Positions 1 to 8,060 of a DNA stretch of 39,908 nt are shown here, one piece after another (within the stretch, counting starts at the first letter, position 1; each line of letters begins with the position of its first letter). The notes beneath the pieces are model-generated. The model worked only from the letters and a program-made list of their open reading frames with translations, was not told the origin of the DNA and searched no databases. Origin of the DNA: JAZMZS01 sp045120955 (GTDB lineage: Bacteria; Bacillota; Clostridia; Oscillospirales; CAG-272); NCBI GenBank assembly GCA_045120955.1, contig JBGVFH010000030.1:1-39908 (forward strand), given 5' to 3'. Position numbers and translations under genes: made by a program.

Positions 1-2
1 TG

Positions 3-131
3 CGGTTTAGGCGAGAGGATTTTAACGGATATTTCCCGAAGTCCTACACCGAACAGCAGATAAAGAAGGATATCCTGAAAGGTTTAGAGCTTTTGCACCG
101 CCACCGACAGCGAAATAAAGATGCGAGATAA
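3..131 (+). CDS. C-terminal fragment of an unidentified mobile-element protein
   Basis: An open frame enters from the left edge and stops at TAA 129-131, leaving 42 residues. The visible tail is basic and helical, with a YFPKSYTEQQIKKDI segment and an ending rich in Arg and His. It lies 30 bases upstream of a small gene and a large serine recombinase on the same strand, so it probably belongs to the same mobile-element operon. I do not recognise the family; the missing 5' part is outside the window. Frame continuity and position support it being real, but function cannot be given. Confidence 0.5.
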   Translation, partial: RFRREDFNGYFPKSYTEQQIKKDILKGLELLHRHRQRNKDAR

Positions 132-160
132 AAATCGCACATTTGTAAAGGAGGAGCACT

Positions 161-349
161 ATGATTACAATTATAAAGGATAAAGATCCCAACCATATTT
201 TCGCCGCCTTAAAGCTTTGCGAACAGCTTTATCACGACGGCAAAATTCCGTTATACGTGTTTCGGAATATGGTAAATCAGCACGCTGACGTGGTGGATGC
301 CTCAAAATTTAACTTCACCATTCAGCAGGAAGGAGAAAAAGCCGGATGA
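161..349 (+). CDS. small hypothetical protein upstream of serine recombinase
   Basis: This 62-aa protein has a good Shine-Dalgarno (AAAGGAGGAGCACT before ATG 161). Its stop codon overlaps the start of the recombinase gene (ATGATG, 346-349), the usual sign of translational coupling. The sequence looks helical (HIFAALKLCEQLYHDGKIPLYVFRNMV) with no membrane segment or signal peptide. Small helical genes of this sort commonly precede large serine recombinases in clostridial integrative elements, where their role is unknown; an accessory factor is possible but that is inference. Confidence 0.7.
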   Translation: MITIIKDKDPNHIFAALKLCEQLYHDGKIPLYVFRNMVNQHADVVDASKFNFTIQQEGEKAG

Positions 350-2106
350 TGTATCGATACAATGAATTTGACGAACGAAGGGTGGTGATTTATGCCCGTG
401 TTTCCACCGAGCACGAAGCACAGATATCCGCACTCAGCAATCAGCTGGAATGGTATCAGCAATACCTCGACCACCACCCTGAATGGAACCTGATTGACCG
501 CTATATTGATGAGGGTATTACGGGAACCTCGGCAGAAAAGCGACCGGGGTTTACCCAGATGATCGCCGATGCCAAGGCACACAAGTTTGACCTTATCATC
601 ACACGTGAGGTATCCCGATTTGCCCGAAATACCGAGGAAACCCTGCACTTTACAAAGATGCTTCGCCGCATCGGCGTTGAGGTATTCTTTATCAACGATA
701 ATATCAAAACCTTTGACGGTGATGGTGAATTGCGACTGACCATTATGGCGAGCCTTGCACAGGATGAAAGCCGCAAGACCTCGATCCGAGTGAAAAGCGG
801 TCAGCAAATCTCAATGGAAAAGGGTGTGTTCTATGGTAACGGCAATATTCTTGGCTATGACCGAGTGGAGAAAATCGTGGAGGGCAACAAAAAGCAGGTG
901 GATTTTAATATCAACCCCGTGCAAGCAGAAACGGTACGTAGGATATTTGATATGTACCTTGAGGGACACGGGCTGATGGCGATAAAAAATGAGATGGAGC
1001 GAACGGGGCGCAGGACTGCTACGGGACTACCGAATTGGCATTGCACGGGAATATCCCAAACGCTCAAAAACTCCTTTTACTGCGGTATCATTACCTACCA
1101 TAAGGAATACACTCCCGACTTTTTGGTGCAGAAAAAGGTAAAAAACTACGGTGAAATGGCATTAACGCAAGTGCAAGGCAGACACGAGCCGATTATAACC
1201 GTTGAAGAATACGAAAGGGTGCAAAAAATTATGAAAAGCAAAACGGGAAAACTCAAGAATCCAACAACAGGAAGAAAACTGACGGGCGTAACACCGCCTA
1301 AGACCGTATGGGGCAGACTGATGATCTGCTCCTGCGGCAGGAGGTTTAACCGCCGCAAATGGAGAACCAACGCCAACGGCGAAAAGTTCTTCGGCTACCA
1401 ATGCTACGGCACAACGCAGACAGGCACTATCAAAAGCCGATTAAAGCGTGGGCTTCCCATTGATGGCATTTGCCAGTCGCCGATGATTGCTGAGTGGAAG
1501 CTACAAATGATGGCAAATTATATCTTTCGCCACTTCCTTACCAACAAGCAAAAGGTATTGGAAATTGCAAACTCCATACTTGAGGAGCATATCGGCGACA
1601 CCGAGGTGCAAGTACAAGATAACTCAAAACTCATCGAACAAAAACAAAGAGAGCTTGACAGAGCCAACACCAAACGCAGAAATCTTGTGGATTTGCTCAG
1701 CAATTGTGATATCTCCCGTGAGGACTATCAAGAAGCACGTGCCGAGGTGGACAGGCAGATTGATAAGCTTAAGGCGGAAATTGATGAGCTGACACCCGTA
1801 GCCGAGGAAACCGAGGAGGAAGAAATCGACTATGAGAGCAAAATCACTGTCCTCCGCTATGCCTTGGAGCAATACACCAATTTTGATACCGACGGCGATA
1901 TCCCCGAAAGCGTGATTGAAGCCTTTGTTGAAAAAATCGAGGTTTCAAAGGACTGCTTCAGGTGGCATCTTCGTGGTGACTTCGGCGGCGACTCTCCCAT
2001 TCCTATGAATGTGGAGGGCAACCGAAAGAAAGGGGCGACAATTTCGCCCCAGTACATAATTCCCCCTGCAAACTTTGGCGACTCAGGCAGCTATCAAAGA
2101 ATCTAA
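346..2106 (+). CDS. large serine recombinase (site-specific integrase/transposase)
   Basis: A 586-aa protein of the large serine recombinase family, which excises and integrates mobile elements through a covalent 5'-phosphoseryl intermediate. The resolvase catalytic domain spans about residues 12-155, with the nucleophile Ser20 in YARVSTE and the conserved Arg cluster REVSRFAR around 87-94. A recombinase DNA-binding domain follows at about 165-290 (GYDR, then LKNSFYCGI). A zinc-ribbon has Cys328, Cys330, Cys353 and probably Cys376. A charged coiled coil covers about 425-485, as in phiC31/TnpX-type enzymes. Length is normal and no lesion is visible. It overlaps the 62-aa gene by 4 bases and is followed by a terminator. 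Recombinases of this class usually lie at one end of their element, so a junction with the chromosome is expected nearby. Confidence 0.95.
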   Translation: MMYRYNEFDERRVVIYARVSTEHEAQISALSNQLEWYQQYLDHHPEWNLIDRYIDEGITGTSAEKRPGFTQMIADAKAHKFDLIITREVSRFARNTEETLHFTKMLRRIGVEVFFINDNIKTFDGDGELRLTIMASLAQDESRKTSIRVKSGQQISMEKGVFYGNGNILGYDRVEKIVEGNKKQVDFNINPVQAETVRRIFDMYLEGHGLMAIKNEMERTGRRTATGLPNWHCTGISQTLKNSFYCGIITYHKEYTPDFLVQKKVKNYGEMALTQVQGRHEPIITVEEYERVQKIMKSKTGKLKNPTTGRKLTGVTPPKTVWGRLMICSCGRRFNRRKWRTNANGEKFFGYQCYGTTQTGTIKSRLKRGLPIDGICQSPMIAEWKLQMMANYIFRHFLTNKQKVLEIANSILEEHIGDTEVQVQDNSKLIEQKQRELDRANTKRRNLVDLLSNCDISREDYQEARAEVDRQIDKLKAEIDELTPVAEETEEEEIDYESKITVLRYALEQYTNFDTDGDIPESVIEAFVEKIEVSKDCFRWHLRGDFGGDSPIPMNVEGNRKKGATISPQYIIPPANFGDSGSYQRI

Positions 2107-2131
2107 GTAATTAGATTTATAATGCAAAATC

Positions 2132-2162
2132 ATCCGCCCGAAGAAATTCGGGCGGATTTTTT
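2132..2162 (+). terminator. intrinsic terminator of the recombinase operon
   Basis: A perfect 11-bp GC-rich stem (2132-2142 with 2147-2157) closes a GAAA tetraloop and runs into six T residues. It lies 26 bases after the recombinase stop codon. Confidence 0.93.
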
Positions 2163-2173
2163 ATGTAATGTCA

Positions 2174-2202
2174 TTTTTATCGGACATGAGGTGTGATATA
2201 AT
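2174..2202 (+). promoter_or_regulatory. extended -10 promoter for the decayed gene
   Basis: TATAAT at 2197-2202 is preceded by TGA, giving an extended -10 element. The -35 position is only T-rich and weak. A GAGAGGTGAAGAG Shine-Dalgarno and ATG 2223 follow. Confidence 0.6.
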
Positions 2203-2222
2203 GTGTTCGAGAGGTGAAGAGA

Positions 2223-2906
2223 ATGATAAAGTTCAAACTAAGGTACTATGAAGATGACGGAGATTATTTCCGTTGGTCATCTGATAAAACATATTTAGAT
2301 ATGAACCGAACGATGACGTTTATTGAAAGCACCAAAAAACAAAACCGAAAAGGAAAGGCGTAACATAGATAAAAAAATGGCGTGATGAAGGGACTGCAAT
2401 TATTCGTAATGCATTTAGAAATTTAAACAGTGATTTTAATAAATGGCATCAAAGTGCATGTGACTCACTGATAGATCTTTACAAAAAAAGATAGCAAACT
2501 CAAAAATCGCGAAACCGAAGCTTGCTACGGCCTTACATACGGACAAGCACAAAAATTGCTGAATATGACACTCAAGTACCTTTGGCTATTAAATAGAGTT
2601 GGCTTATTAGACGGCAAATATTCTGAAATTATTAACAAATACGAAAAACAATTTCATGTTCCGTTAGACAGTTATATTTTGCGATATGTTGCCAAGATAG
2701 AGAATCGAGGACAATCGCTTCCCGATAACGAATTAAAAAACATAATTACGATGCAGGGTCTTAGTGGAAGCGAATGGAGTAAAATAGATAACTACGACAC
2801 ATACAAGCAGTATCAGGAAGAATTGCGTGAAGCAATTATCAATAATTCATATCCGTTGGAATGGGAATTAGAGCATTGGCACAAAGCATTAAAATATTGT
2901 GGTTAA
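2223..2906 (+). pseudogene. decayed hypothetical gene with two frame changes at A7 runs
   Basis: Three pieces join into one protein of roughly 215 residues. Piece one runs from ATG 2223 to TAA 2361 (46 aa, MIKFKLRYYEDDGDYFRW...). Piece two is open in another frame from about 2369 (KKWRDEGTAIIRNAF...) to TAG 2492. Piece three returns to the first frame with DSKLKNRETEACYGL and ends at 2906 (HKALKYCG). Each frame change falls at or near a run of seven A (2371-2377 and 2483-2489). The product would be soluble and helical, with no family I recognise. The promoter and ribosome binding site are intact. Alternatives are programmed slippage or sequencing indels; decay is likelier at the flank of a mobile element. 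Confidence 0.6.
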
Positions 2907-3346
2907 TTCCCTCTTCTGTGCGATGCCCCAACAGTCAGCTATTAAAGAAAGCAAGTAACCGAAAACTCTTGGTTAGGGTCAACTCGAATTAACAAAGTTG
3001 AGACGAACTCAAAAAAGCATTTTCCCTTTTAACGATAAAAATCTTTGCCCTAAAGCAATTCCGAGCACTTCCGTTTACTTCAAATCGGCAAATCCACACC
3101 TTTAACAAAATGACCGTTAAAGCGAGTTTTCATCCGCTAATATCAAGCATTTAGCCCACTATTGAGTTTGCTCAATAGTGGGCTATCCTTTTTTGATATG
3201 CTTTGAATAATAGAGATAAAGATATTTTGAAAACACCGTTATCTGCCGAGTTCGGCAGCTTTTATAATATATGGAAATACCGTAAAAACTTCAATAGAAT
3301 TGCAAAATTTATTTTTGTCAATGCATAATACGAATTCCGAACTATA
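2907..3346. other. intergenic junction between mobile element and PTS operon
   Basis: About 440 bases without a convincing gene. It contains a strong hairpin at 3152-3185 (listed separately) and a small hairpin CTGCCGA/TCGGCAG at 3243-3258. The rest is A/T-rich and shows no coding bias. The element-chromosome boundary probably falls here. Confidence 0.55.
3152..3194 (+). terminator. strong hairpin with T tract (intrinsic terminator)
   Basis: A perfect 15-bp stem (3152-3166 with 3171-3185) closes a TTTG loop and is followed by CCTTTTTT. An outer ATATCAA/TTGATAT pairing (3140-3146 with 3193-3199) extends it. It would end rightward transcription from the element before it meets the convergent ptsI gene. 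Confidence 0.75.
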
Positions 3347-4981
3347 TTATTTTGACAAATCTGTTTTTCGTACTGTATCTCTTACTTTGAGGACAAAAGA
3401 CGGTGAAACAGAAAGTTCGTCAATTCCCATTCTGAGAAAAGTTTCCGTAAGGGTCGTGTCCGCAGCAAGCTCACCGCATATTCCGATCCATTTTCCGTGT
3501 TTATGTGCGTTCTCTGCCGATATTTCAATAAGACGCAAAACTGCTTCGTGATGAGTATCGCAGAAGCGCTCAAGACGGGGATTCTGTCTGTCACAGGCGA
3601 GAGTATATTGAGTAAGGTCATTTGTACCGACGCTGAAGAAATCAACCATAGGCGCAAGCTTATCGCTGATAATTGCAGCAGCAGGTGTTTCGATCATTAT
3701 ACCAAGCTCAATGCTATCGGAATACACAATTTTTTCGGCTTCAAGCTCACGCTTTACTTCTTCGCAGAGTGCGAGAATTTCTTTGAGCTCCCACTCGCTT
3801 GTTATCATCGGGAACATTATTCCAAGCTTGCCGAAAGCGGAAGCTCGGTATAATGCTCTGAGCTGTGTCTTGAAGATCTCGGGACGTGAAAGACAAAGTC
3901 GGATCGCACGAAGACCGAGAGCAGGATTTTCTTCCTTGTCAAGGTTAAAATAGTCAGCCTGCTTGTCGGCACCAATGTCAAGAGTACGGATTATAACCTT
4001 TTTTGATCCCATACTTTCGAGCACTCTCTTATATATCTGAACCTGCAATTCCTCCGTAGGATAGTCGTTGCTTTCAAGATAAAGAAATTCGCTTCGGAAC
4101 AGACCTATTCCGCCTGCGTCATTGAGAAGTACCGCACCAATATTGTCAACACTTCCGATATTTGCATATATATTGATCTTTGTACCGTCAAGAGTAATAT
4201 TTTCCTTGCCCTTGAGCTTCTCCAATAGTTCTTTTTTCTCTGCTTCAGCTTCAAGCTTAAGGTTTGCGGCAGAAAGAGTTTCGCTATCGGGATCAATAAT
4301 AAACTCGCCTGTAAAGCCGTCGGCAACTGCGGTATCTCCGTCCTTGATTTGTGTAAGGAACTGTTCCCCAATGCCGATAATTGCAGGAATGTTCATATTT
4401 CGAGCAAGAATGGCAGTATGCGAATTTGACGAGCCGTGAGCCGTAACAAACGCAAGAACCTTATCCTTATCAAGAGATACTGTTTCACTTGGAGCAAGGT
4501 CATCCGCACAGATAATTACCTTTTCGTTTGATGCGGAGTTAATATTTTCGCAGACGGACATACATGCGATAATTCTGTTTGAAATGTCACGGACATCGGC
4601 TGCTCTTGCCTGCATATAGCTGTCATCCATTGAGGAGAACATCGTAGCAAAGTTATCGGCTGTAACCGCCACGGCATACTCAGCATTTACATTTTGCACA
4701 TTTATCATCTCAACGATGGCCTCGTTGTAATCGTCGTCTTCAACCATCATCATGTGTATTTCAAAAATCTGCGCATTCGCTTCTCCCACTTCTTTCAGAG
4801 CCTTCTCGTAGATCTCTTGAAGCTGAGCGATTGCTTTTTCCTTTGCCGATTCAAGACGAGCAATTTCTGCGTCGGTATCTTCAATTCTGATACGCTTTAC
4901 CTGTATATCCTGACGCTTGAAAACCGATATTTTGCCTACGGCTATTGCTCCGTAAACACCTTTTCCTTGGTATTTTACCAT
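3347..4981 (-). CDS. ptsI: PTS Enzyme I (phosphoenolpyruvate-protein phosphotransferase)
   Basis: Enzyme I takes phosphate from phosphoenolpyruvate and passes it to HPr, the first cytoplasmic step of all PTS sugar uptake. The protein is 544 aa, slightly short of the usual ~570. The N-terminal HPr-binding and swivelling domains end at the phospho-histidine motif GSSNSHTAILAR (His188). The C-terminal PEP-binding barrel has GIGLFRSEFLY, DFFSVGTNDLTQYTLACDR and the active-site Cys502 in GICGELA. The start ATG at 4981 follows GGCGGTG. It is the last gene of licT-ptsG-ptsH-ppa-ptsI, 22 bases after ppa, so its expression should depend on the upstream antitermination switch unless an internal promoter exists. 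Confidence 0.96.
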   Translation of the reverse strand: MVKYQGKGVYGAIAVGKISVFKRQDIQVKRIRIEDTDAEIARLESAKEKAIAQLQEIYEKALKEVGEANAQIFEIHMMMVEDDDYNEAIVEMINVQNVNAEYAVAVTADNFATMFSSMDDSYMQARAADVRDISNRIIACMSVCENINSASNEKVIICADDLAPSETVSLDKDKVLAFVTAHGSSNSHTAILARNMNIPAIIGIGEQFLTQIKDGDTAVADGFTGEFIIDPDSETLSAANLKLEAEAEKKELLEKLKGKENITLDGTKINIYANIGSVDNIGAVLLNDAGGIGLFRSEFLYLESNDYPTEELQVQIYKRVLESMGSKKVIIRTLDIGADKQADYFNLDKEENPALGLRAIRLCLSRPEIFKTQLRALYRASAFGKLGIMFPMITSEWELKEILALCEEVKRELEAEKIVYSDSIELGIMIETPAAAIISDKLAPMVDFFSVGTNDLTQYTLACDRQNPRLERFCDTHHEAVLRLIEISAENAHKHGKWIGICGELAADTTLTETFLRMGIDELSVSPSFVLKVRDTVRKTDLSK

Positions 4982-5003
4982 ATATTACACCGCCTTTATA
5001 AGT

Positions 5004-5537
5004 TTATATTGTGCCGAATTTCTTTCTGTAGTTTTCAACAGCTCTTTCTATTACGGCAACAGCTTCTATCGGTCCGCCCAATTCCTTTACATCGGTCGTC
5101 TTGCGCTCAAGCTGCTTATAAACCGAAAAGAAGTGTTTAAGCTCCTCAAATATATGCTTTGGAAGCTCATTTACATCAGTATAATCGGTATATGTAGGGT
5201 CACCGTAAGGAATTGCAATGATCTTTTCATCGCCCATTCCGTTGTCCTCCATATAGATCACACCGATAGGGTAGCTTCGCACGAGCGTCATTGGCTGTAT
5301 CGGCTGAGAGCATAGAAGAAGCACATCAAGAGGGTCGTTGTCATCGCCGTAAGTACGAGGAATAAACCCATAATTCATAGGATAATAGGTTGCTGTAGAT
5401 AAAACTCTGTCAAGCGACAGCATACCTGTTTTTTTATCCAGTTCATACTTCATGTTGCTGCCCTTGGAGATCTCAATTACCGATACAAAATCAGTCGGAT
5501 AAATTCTTTCTTCATCAATGTCATGCCAGATATTCAT
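5004..5537 (-). CDS. ppa: inorganic pyrophosphatase, family I
   Basis: Hydrolyses pyrophosphate to two phosphates in the cytoplasm, pulling biosynthetic reactions forward. The protein is about 177 aa and has the soluble family I signature (NYGFIPRTYGDDNDPLDVLL, with the metal-binding Asp residues of DDNDPLDV) and an upstream Glu/Lys/Tyr substrate region (KYELDKKTGML, YYPMNYG). I place the start at ATG 5537 because AGGAGGC lies six bases upstream; a longer reading from 5555 would put that Shine-Dalgarno inside the gene. It sits between ptsH and ptsI with gaps of 30 and 22 bases, an uncommon arrangement, so it should be co-transcribed with the sugar uptake genes. Confidence 0.93.
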   Translation of the reverse strand: MNIWHDIDEERIYPTDFVSVIEISKGSNMKYELDKKTGMLSLDRVLSTATYYPMNYGFIPRTYGDDNDPLDVLLLCSQPIQPMTLVRSYPIGVIYMEDNGMGDEKIIAIPYGDPTYTDYTDVNELPKHIFEELKHFFSVYKQLERKTTDVKELGGPIEAVAVIERAVENYRKKFGTI

Positions 5538-5567
5538 AGCTCTGCCTCCTGTCATGGCGTGGATTTC

Positions 5568-5825
5568 TTAAAGATTGGCTTCGAGAAAATCCTTCATTGT
5601 CTTTTCGGAAGTCTCTTCGTCGCCCCCGCTTACGGTTACAACGATCGTGTCTCCGCACTTTACGCCAAGCCCCATAAGTGCCATAAGCTTACCCGCGCCG
5701 ACAGTCTTTTCGCCTTTTGTAATTGTAATTTCGCTGTCAAGTGTTTTTGCCGTCTTTGCAAGCATTCCTGCAGGTCTTGCGTGAATTCCCAGTTCGTCCT
5801 TTATCGTGTAATTAAATGTTCTCAT
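5568..5825 (-). CDS. ptsH: HPr phosphocarrier protein lacking Ser46
   Basis: HPr carries phosphate from Enzyme I to the EIIA domains. The 85-aa protein has the active His15 in GIHARPAG. In Bacillus HPr the stretch after TV reads NLKSIMGVMSLG, with regulatory Ser46; here it reads GAGKLMALMGLG, so residue 46 is Lys (codon 5688-5690). The serine that HPr kinase/phosphorylase would modify is therefore missing, and this copy cannot signal carbon status to CcpA in the Bacillus way. Shine-Dalgarno AAAGGAG precedes ATG 5825. It lies 18 bases after ptsG in the same operon. Confidence 0.95.
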   Translation of the reverse strand: MRTFNYTIKDELGIHARPAGMLAKTAKTLDSEITITKGEKTVGAGKLMALMGLGVKCGDTIVVTVSGGDEETSEKTMKDFLEANL

Positions 5826-5843
5826 AGTAATTACTCCTTTACA

Positions 5844-7979
5844 TTAATTAATTTTAATAATTTTTTCACCTGCAGACACATTTTCACCTGCGACAACTTC
5901 AACCGAAGCATAATCGTCTGTGTTGCAGATAATCATAGGTGTTGTTGTTTTATAGCCTGCGTTTTTGATCTCATCAATATCAAAGGTAATCAGCAGGTCG
6001 CCTTTATGAATTTCCTGGTCGTCGGAAACATGAGCTTCAAAGAATTTTCCCGCAAGCTTCACGGTATCTATTCCTACATGGAGCAATATCTCACAGCCGT
6101 CTTTTGAAACAAGATTAACTGCGTGCCCTGTATCGAACACCATATCGACCTTACCGTCGCAGGGAGCGTAGAGCTTGCCTTCGGTCGGCTCGATCGCAAT
6201 ACCGTCACCGAGAACCTTTGTGGCAAACGCTTCGTCTTCTACTTCCTCAAGGGGGATGATCTTACCGTTAAGATGGGCGAAAAGCTCGATCGTTTTGCAG
6301 CCGCTCTTGTTATCGGTTTTGCGTTCCTGTTCCGTAGCTTCATATGCCGTTTTGCCAAGCAATGTGTCAACATTATCGGCATCTTCCGTGTCAAGAAAAT
6401 CTTCAAGGTGAGATTTAACCACCGATACCTGCGGTCCGTAGATCACCTGAACACCGTTTCCTTTGTGAATAACACCTGAAGCGCCGCTTTCTTTGAGCAG
6501 ACCGTCCACAACAAGATTTGCATCAATTACTGTGACTCTAAGTCTTGTTGCGCAGCAATCCACATCGGAAAGGTTTGATTTACCTCCAAGACCTTTCACA
6601 ATCAATGCACTTACTCTGTCAAAGCCGCTCTCAGCTTCTTTAGCCGCAGCTTCCTTTCGTTCATTCATATCCTTACGTGTATAGAGCTTCGTTTCTTCAT
6701 CGTCAGCTTCTCTGCCGGGTGTCTTGAAATTGAGCTTTGTAATCATAAAATAGAATACAAAATAGTACACAACAGCATAAACCAGTCCGACGATCACTAT
6801 CCATATCCAGTTCGTTTTTTGGTTGCCTTGAAGGATGCCGAAAAGAGTCAGGTCGATTGCACCGCCTGAGAATGTCATTCCTACACCAACACCGAATATG
6901 TGCATCAGCATATACGAAAGTCCTGCGAGAACACAATGAACTATATACATAACAGGTGCTACAAACAAGAATGTAAACTCGATCGGCTCGGTAATACCTG
7001 TCAGCATAGAAGTGAGAGCTGCAGAGAGGAGAAGTCCGCCGACAACCTTTTTCTTTTCGGGACGAGCTGCTTTGTACATTGCAAAAGCAGCAGCGGGAAG
7101 TCCGAAGATCATAAACGGGAACTTTCCTGACATAAATCTTGTTGCAGATACAGAGAACTGCTCTGTTGCTTTCGACGCAAGCTCTGCGAAAAAGATATTC
7201 TGTGCACCCTGAACGGCAACTCCGTCAATAATCATTGCGCCGCCAAGCTCTGTTTGCCAGAAAGGCATATAGAATACATGGTGAAGACCAAACGGAATAA
7301 GTGCTCTTTCGATAATACCGTAGATCCATGTTCCCGCATAGCCGCTTTCCAGTACAAGCTGGCCGAGCTGTGCAATACCTGTCTGAACTACGGGCCAGAT
7401 ATAGAACATTGCAATACCTACAACGAGGTAAACGATACTGGTTATAATGGGAACAAATCTTGTACCTCCGAAGAAGGAGAGCACCTGAGGCAGCTGGATC
7501 TTGTAAAATCTGTTATGAAGTGCCGCAACACCGAGTCCCACTATAATTCCTCCGAAAACGCCCATTTGAAGGGTAGGTATTCCGAGTGTGGTAGTTGTTG
7601 AGTTTGCAGCCATAGCTTCAACACCGCCCTTAGCGGAAATGAGGGCACTGATTGCTGTATTCATAATTAGGTAGCCTATTGCACCCGAAAGTGCGGCAAC
7701 CTCTTTTTCTTTTTTTGCCATACCGATAGCAACACCCATCGCAAACAGCAGAGCAAGATTGTCAAAAACAGCACTGCCTGTTTTACTCATGATGTCAAGA
7801 ATGGTATACAGAATTCCGCCTTCCTGAATTACTCCTGTAAGCCCGTACGTTTCAAGCGTTGTGGGGTTTGTAAAAGAGCTTCCGATACCAAGCAGCAGTC
7901 CCGCAACGGGAAGAAGTGCAATAGGGAGCATAAAGGAACGTCCGACTCTTTGGAGAACCCCGAATATTTTGTCTTTCAT
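5844..7979 (-). CDS. ptsG: PTS glucose-family transporter, fused EIICBA
   Basis: Imports and phosphorylates a hexose, probably glucose; N-acetylglucosamine or glucosamine are alternatives in the same family. The 711-aa protein has domains in the order C-B-A. The membrane EIIC domain (about 1-420) has roughly ten hydrophobic segments, PFGLHHVFYMPFW and the substrate motif GITEPIEF near 328-335. EIIB (about 455-530) has the phospho-cysteine Cys476 in CCATRLR. EIIA (about 575-705) has His619 and the phospho-histidine His634 in ILLHVGIDTV. A typical Shine-Dalgarno (GGAGGTATAGCT) precedes ATG 7979. It follows licT by 81 bases; I see no second RAT hairpin in that gap. With ptsH and ptsI it forms a complete phosphorelay in one operon. 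Confidence 0.95.
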   Translation of the reverse strand: MKDKIFGVLQRVGRSFMLPIALLPVAGLLLGIGSSFTNPTTLETYGLTGVIQEGGILYTILDIMSKTGSAVFDNLALLFAMGVAIGMAKKEKEVAALSGAIGYLIMNTAISALISAKGGVEAMAANSTTTTLGIPTLQMGVFGGIIVGLGVAALHNRFYKIQLPQVLSFFGGTRFVPIITSIVYLVVGIAMFYIWPVVQTGIAQLGQLVLESGYAGTWIYGIIERALIPFGLHHVFYMPFWQTELGGAMIIDGVAVQGAQNIFFAELASKATEQFSVSATRFMSGKFPFMIFGLPAAAFAMYKAARPEKKKVVGGLLLSAALTSMLTGITEPIEFTFLFVAPVMYIVHCVLAGLSYMLMHIFGVGVGMTFSGGAIDLTLFGILQGNQKTNWIWIVIVGLVYAVVYYFVFYFMITKLNFKTPGREADDEETKLYTRKDMNERKEAAAKEAESGFDRVSALIVKGLGGKSNLSDVDCCATRLRVTVIDANLVVDGLLKESGASGVIHKGNGVQVIYGPQVSVVKSHLEDFLDTEDADNVDTLLGKTAYEATEQERKTDNKSGCKTIELFAHLNGKIIPLEEVEDEAFATKVLGDGIAIEPTEGKLYAPCDGKVDMVFDTGHAVNLVSKDGCEILLHVGIDTVKLAGKFFEAHVSDDQEIHKGDLLITFDIDEIKNAGYKTTTPMIICNTDDYASVEVVAGENVSAGEKIIKIN

Positions 7980-8060
7980 AGCTATACCTCCGTTTTTTAT
8001 TGACCGTAGTATACCCTCCGCAGCCGGTACCTGCTGTGACGATACAGTACGACCATTATA

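Larger units (their letters stand above)
1..3200 (+). mobile_element. right-hand edge of an integrative element carrying a serine recombinase
   Basis: The recombinase operon enters from beyond the left edge, and a decayed accessory gene follows. Core metabolic genes on the other strand begin at 3347. The boundary is approximate: I could not see both att half-sites, and the hairpin at 3152-3185 is only a candidate marker for the end. Calling the whole stretch mobile is an inference from gene content. Confidence 0.5.

Noticed and set aside
7980..8060. Second RAT/terminator between licT and ptsG
   Set aside because: A small GCAG/CTGC hairpin is present, but the GG..TG..CC pattern and a T-run terminator are missing.
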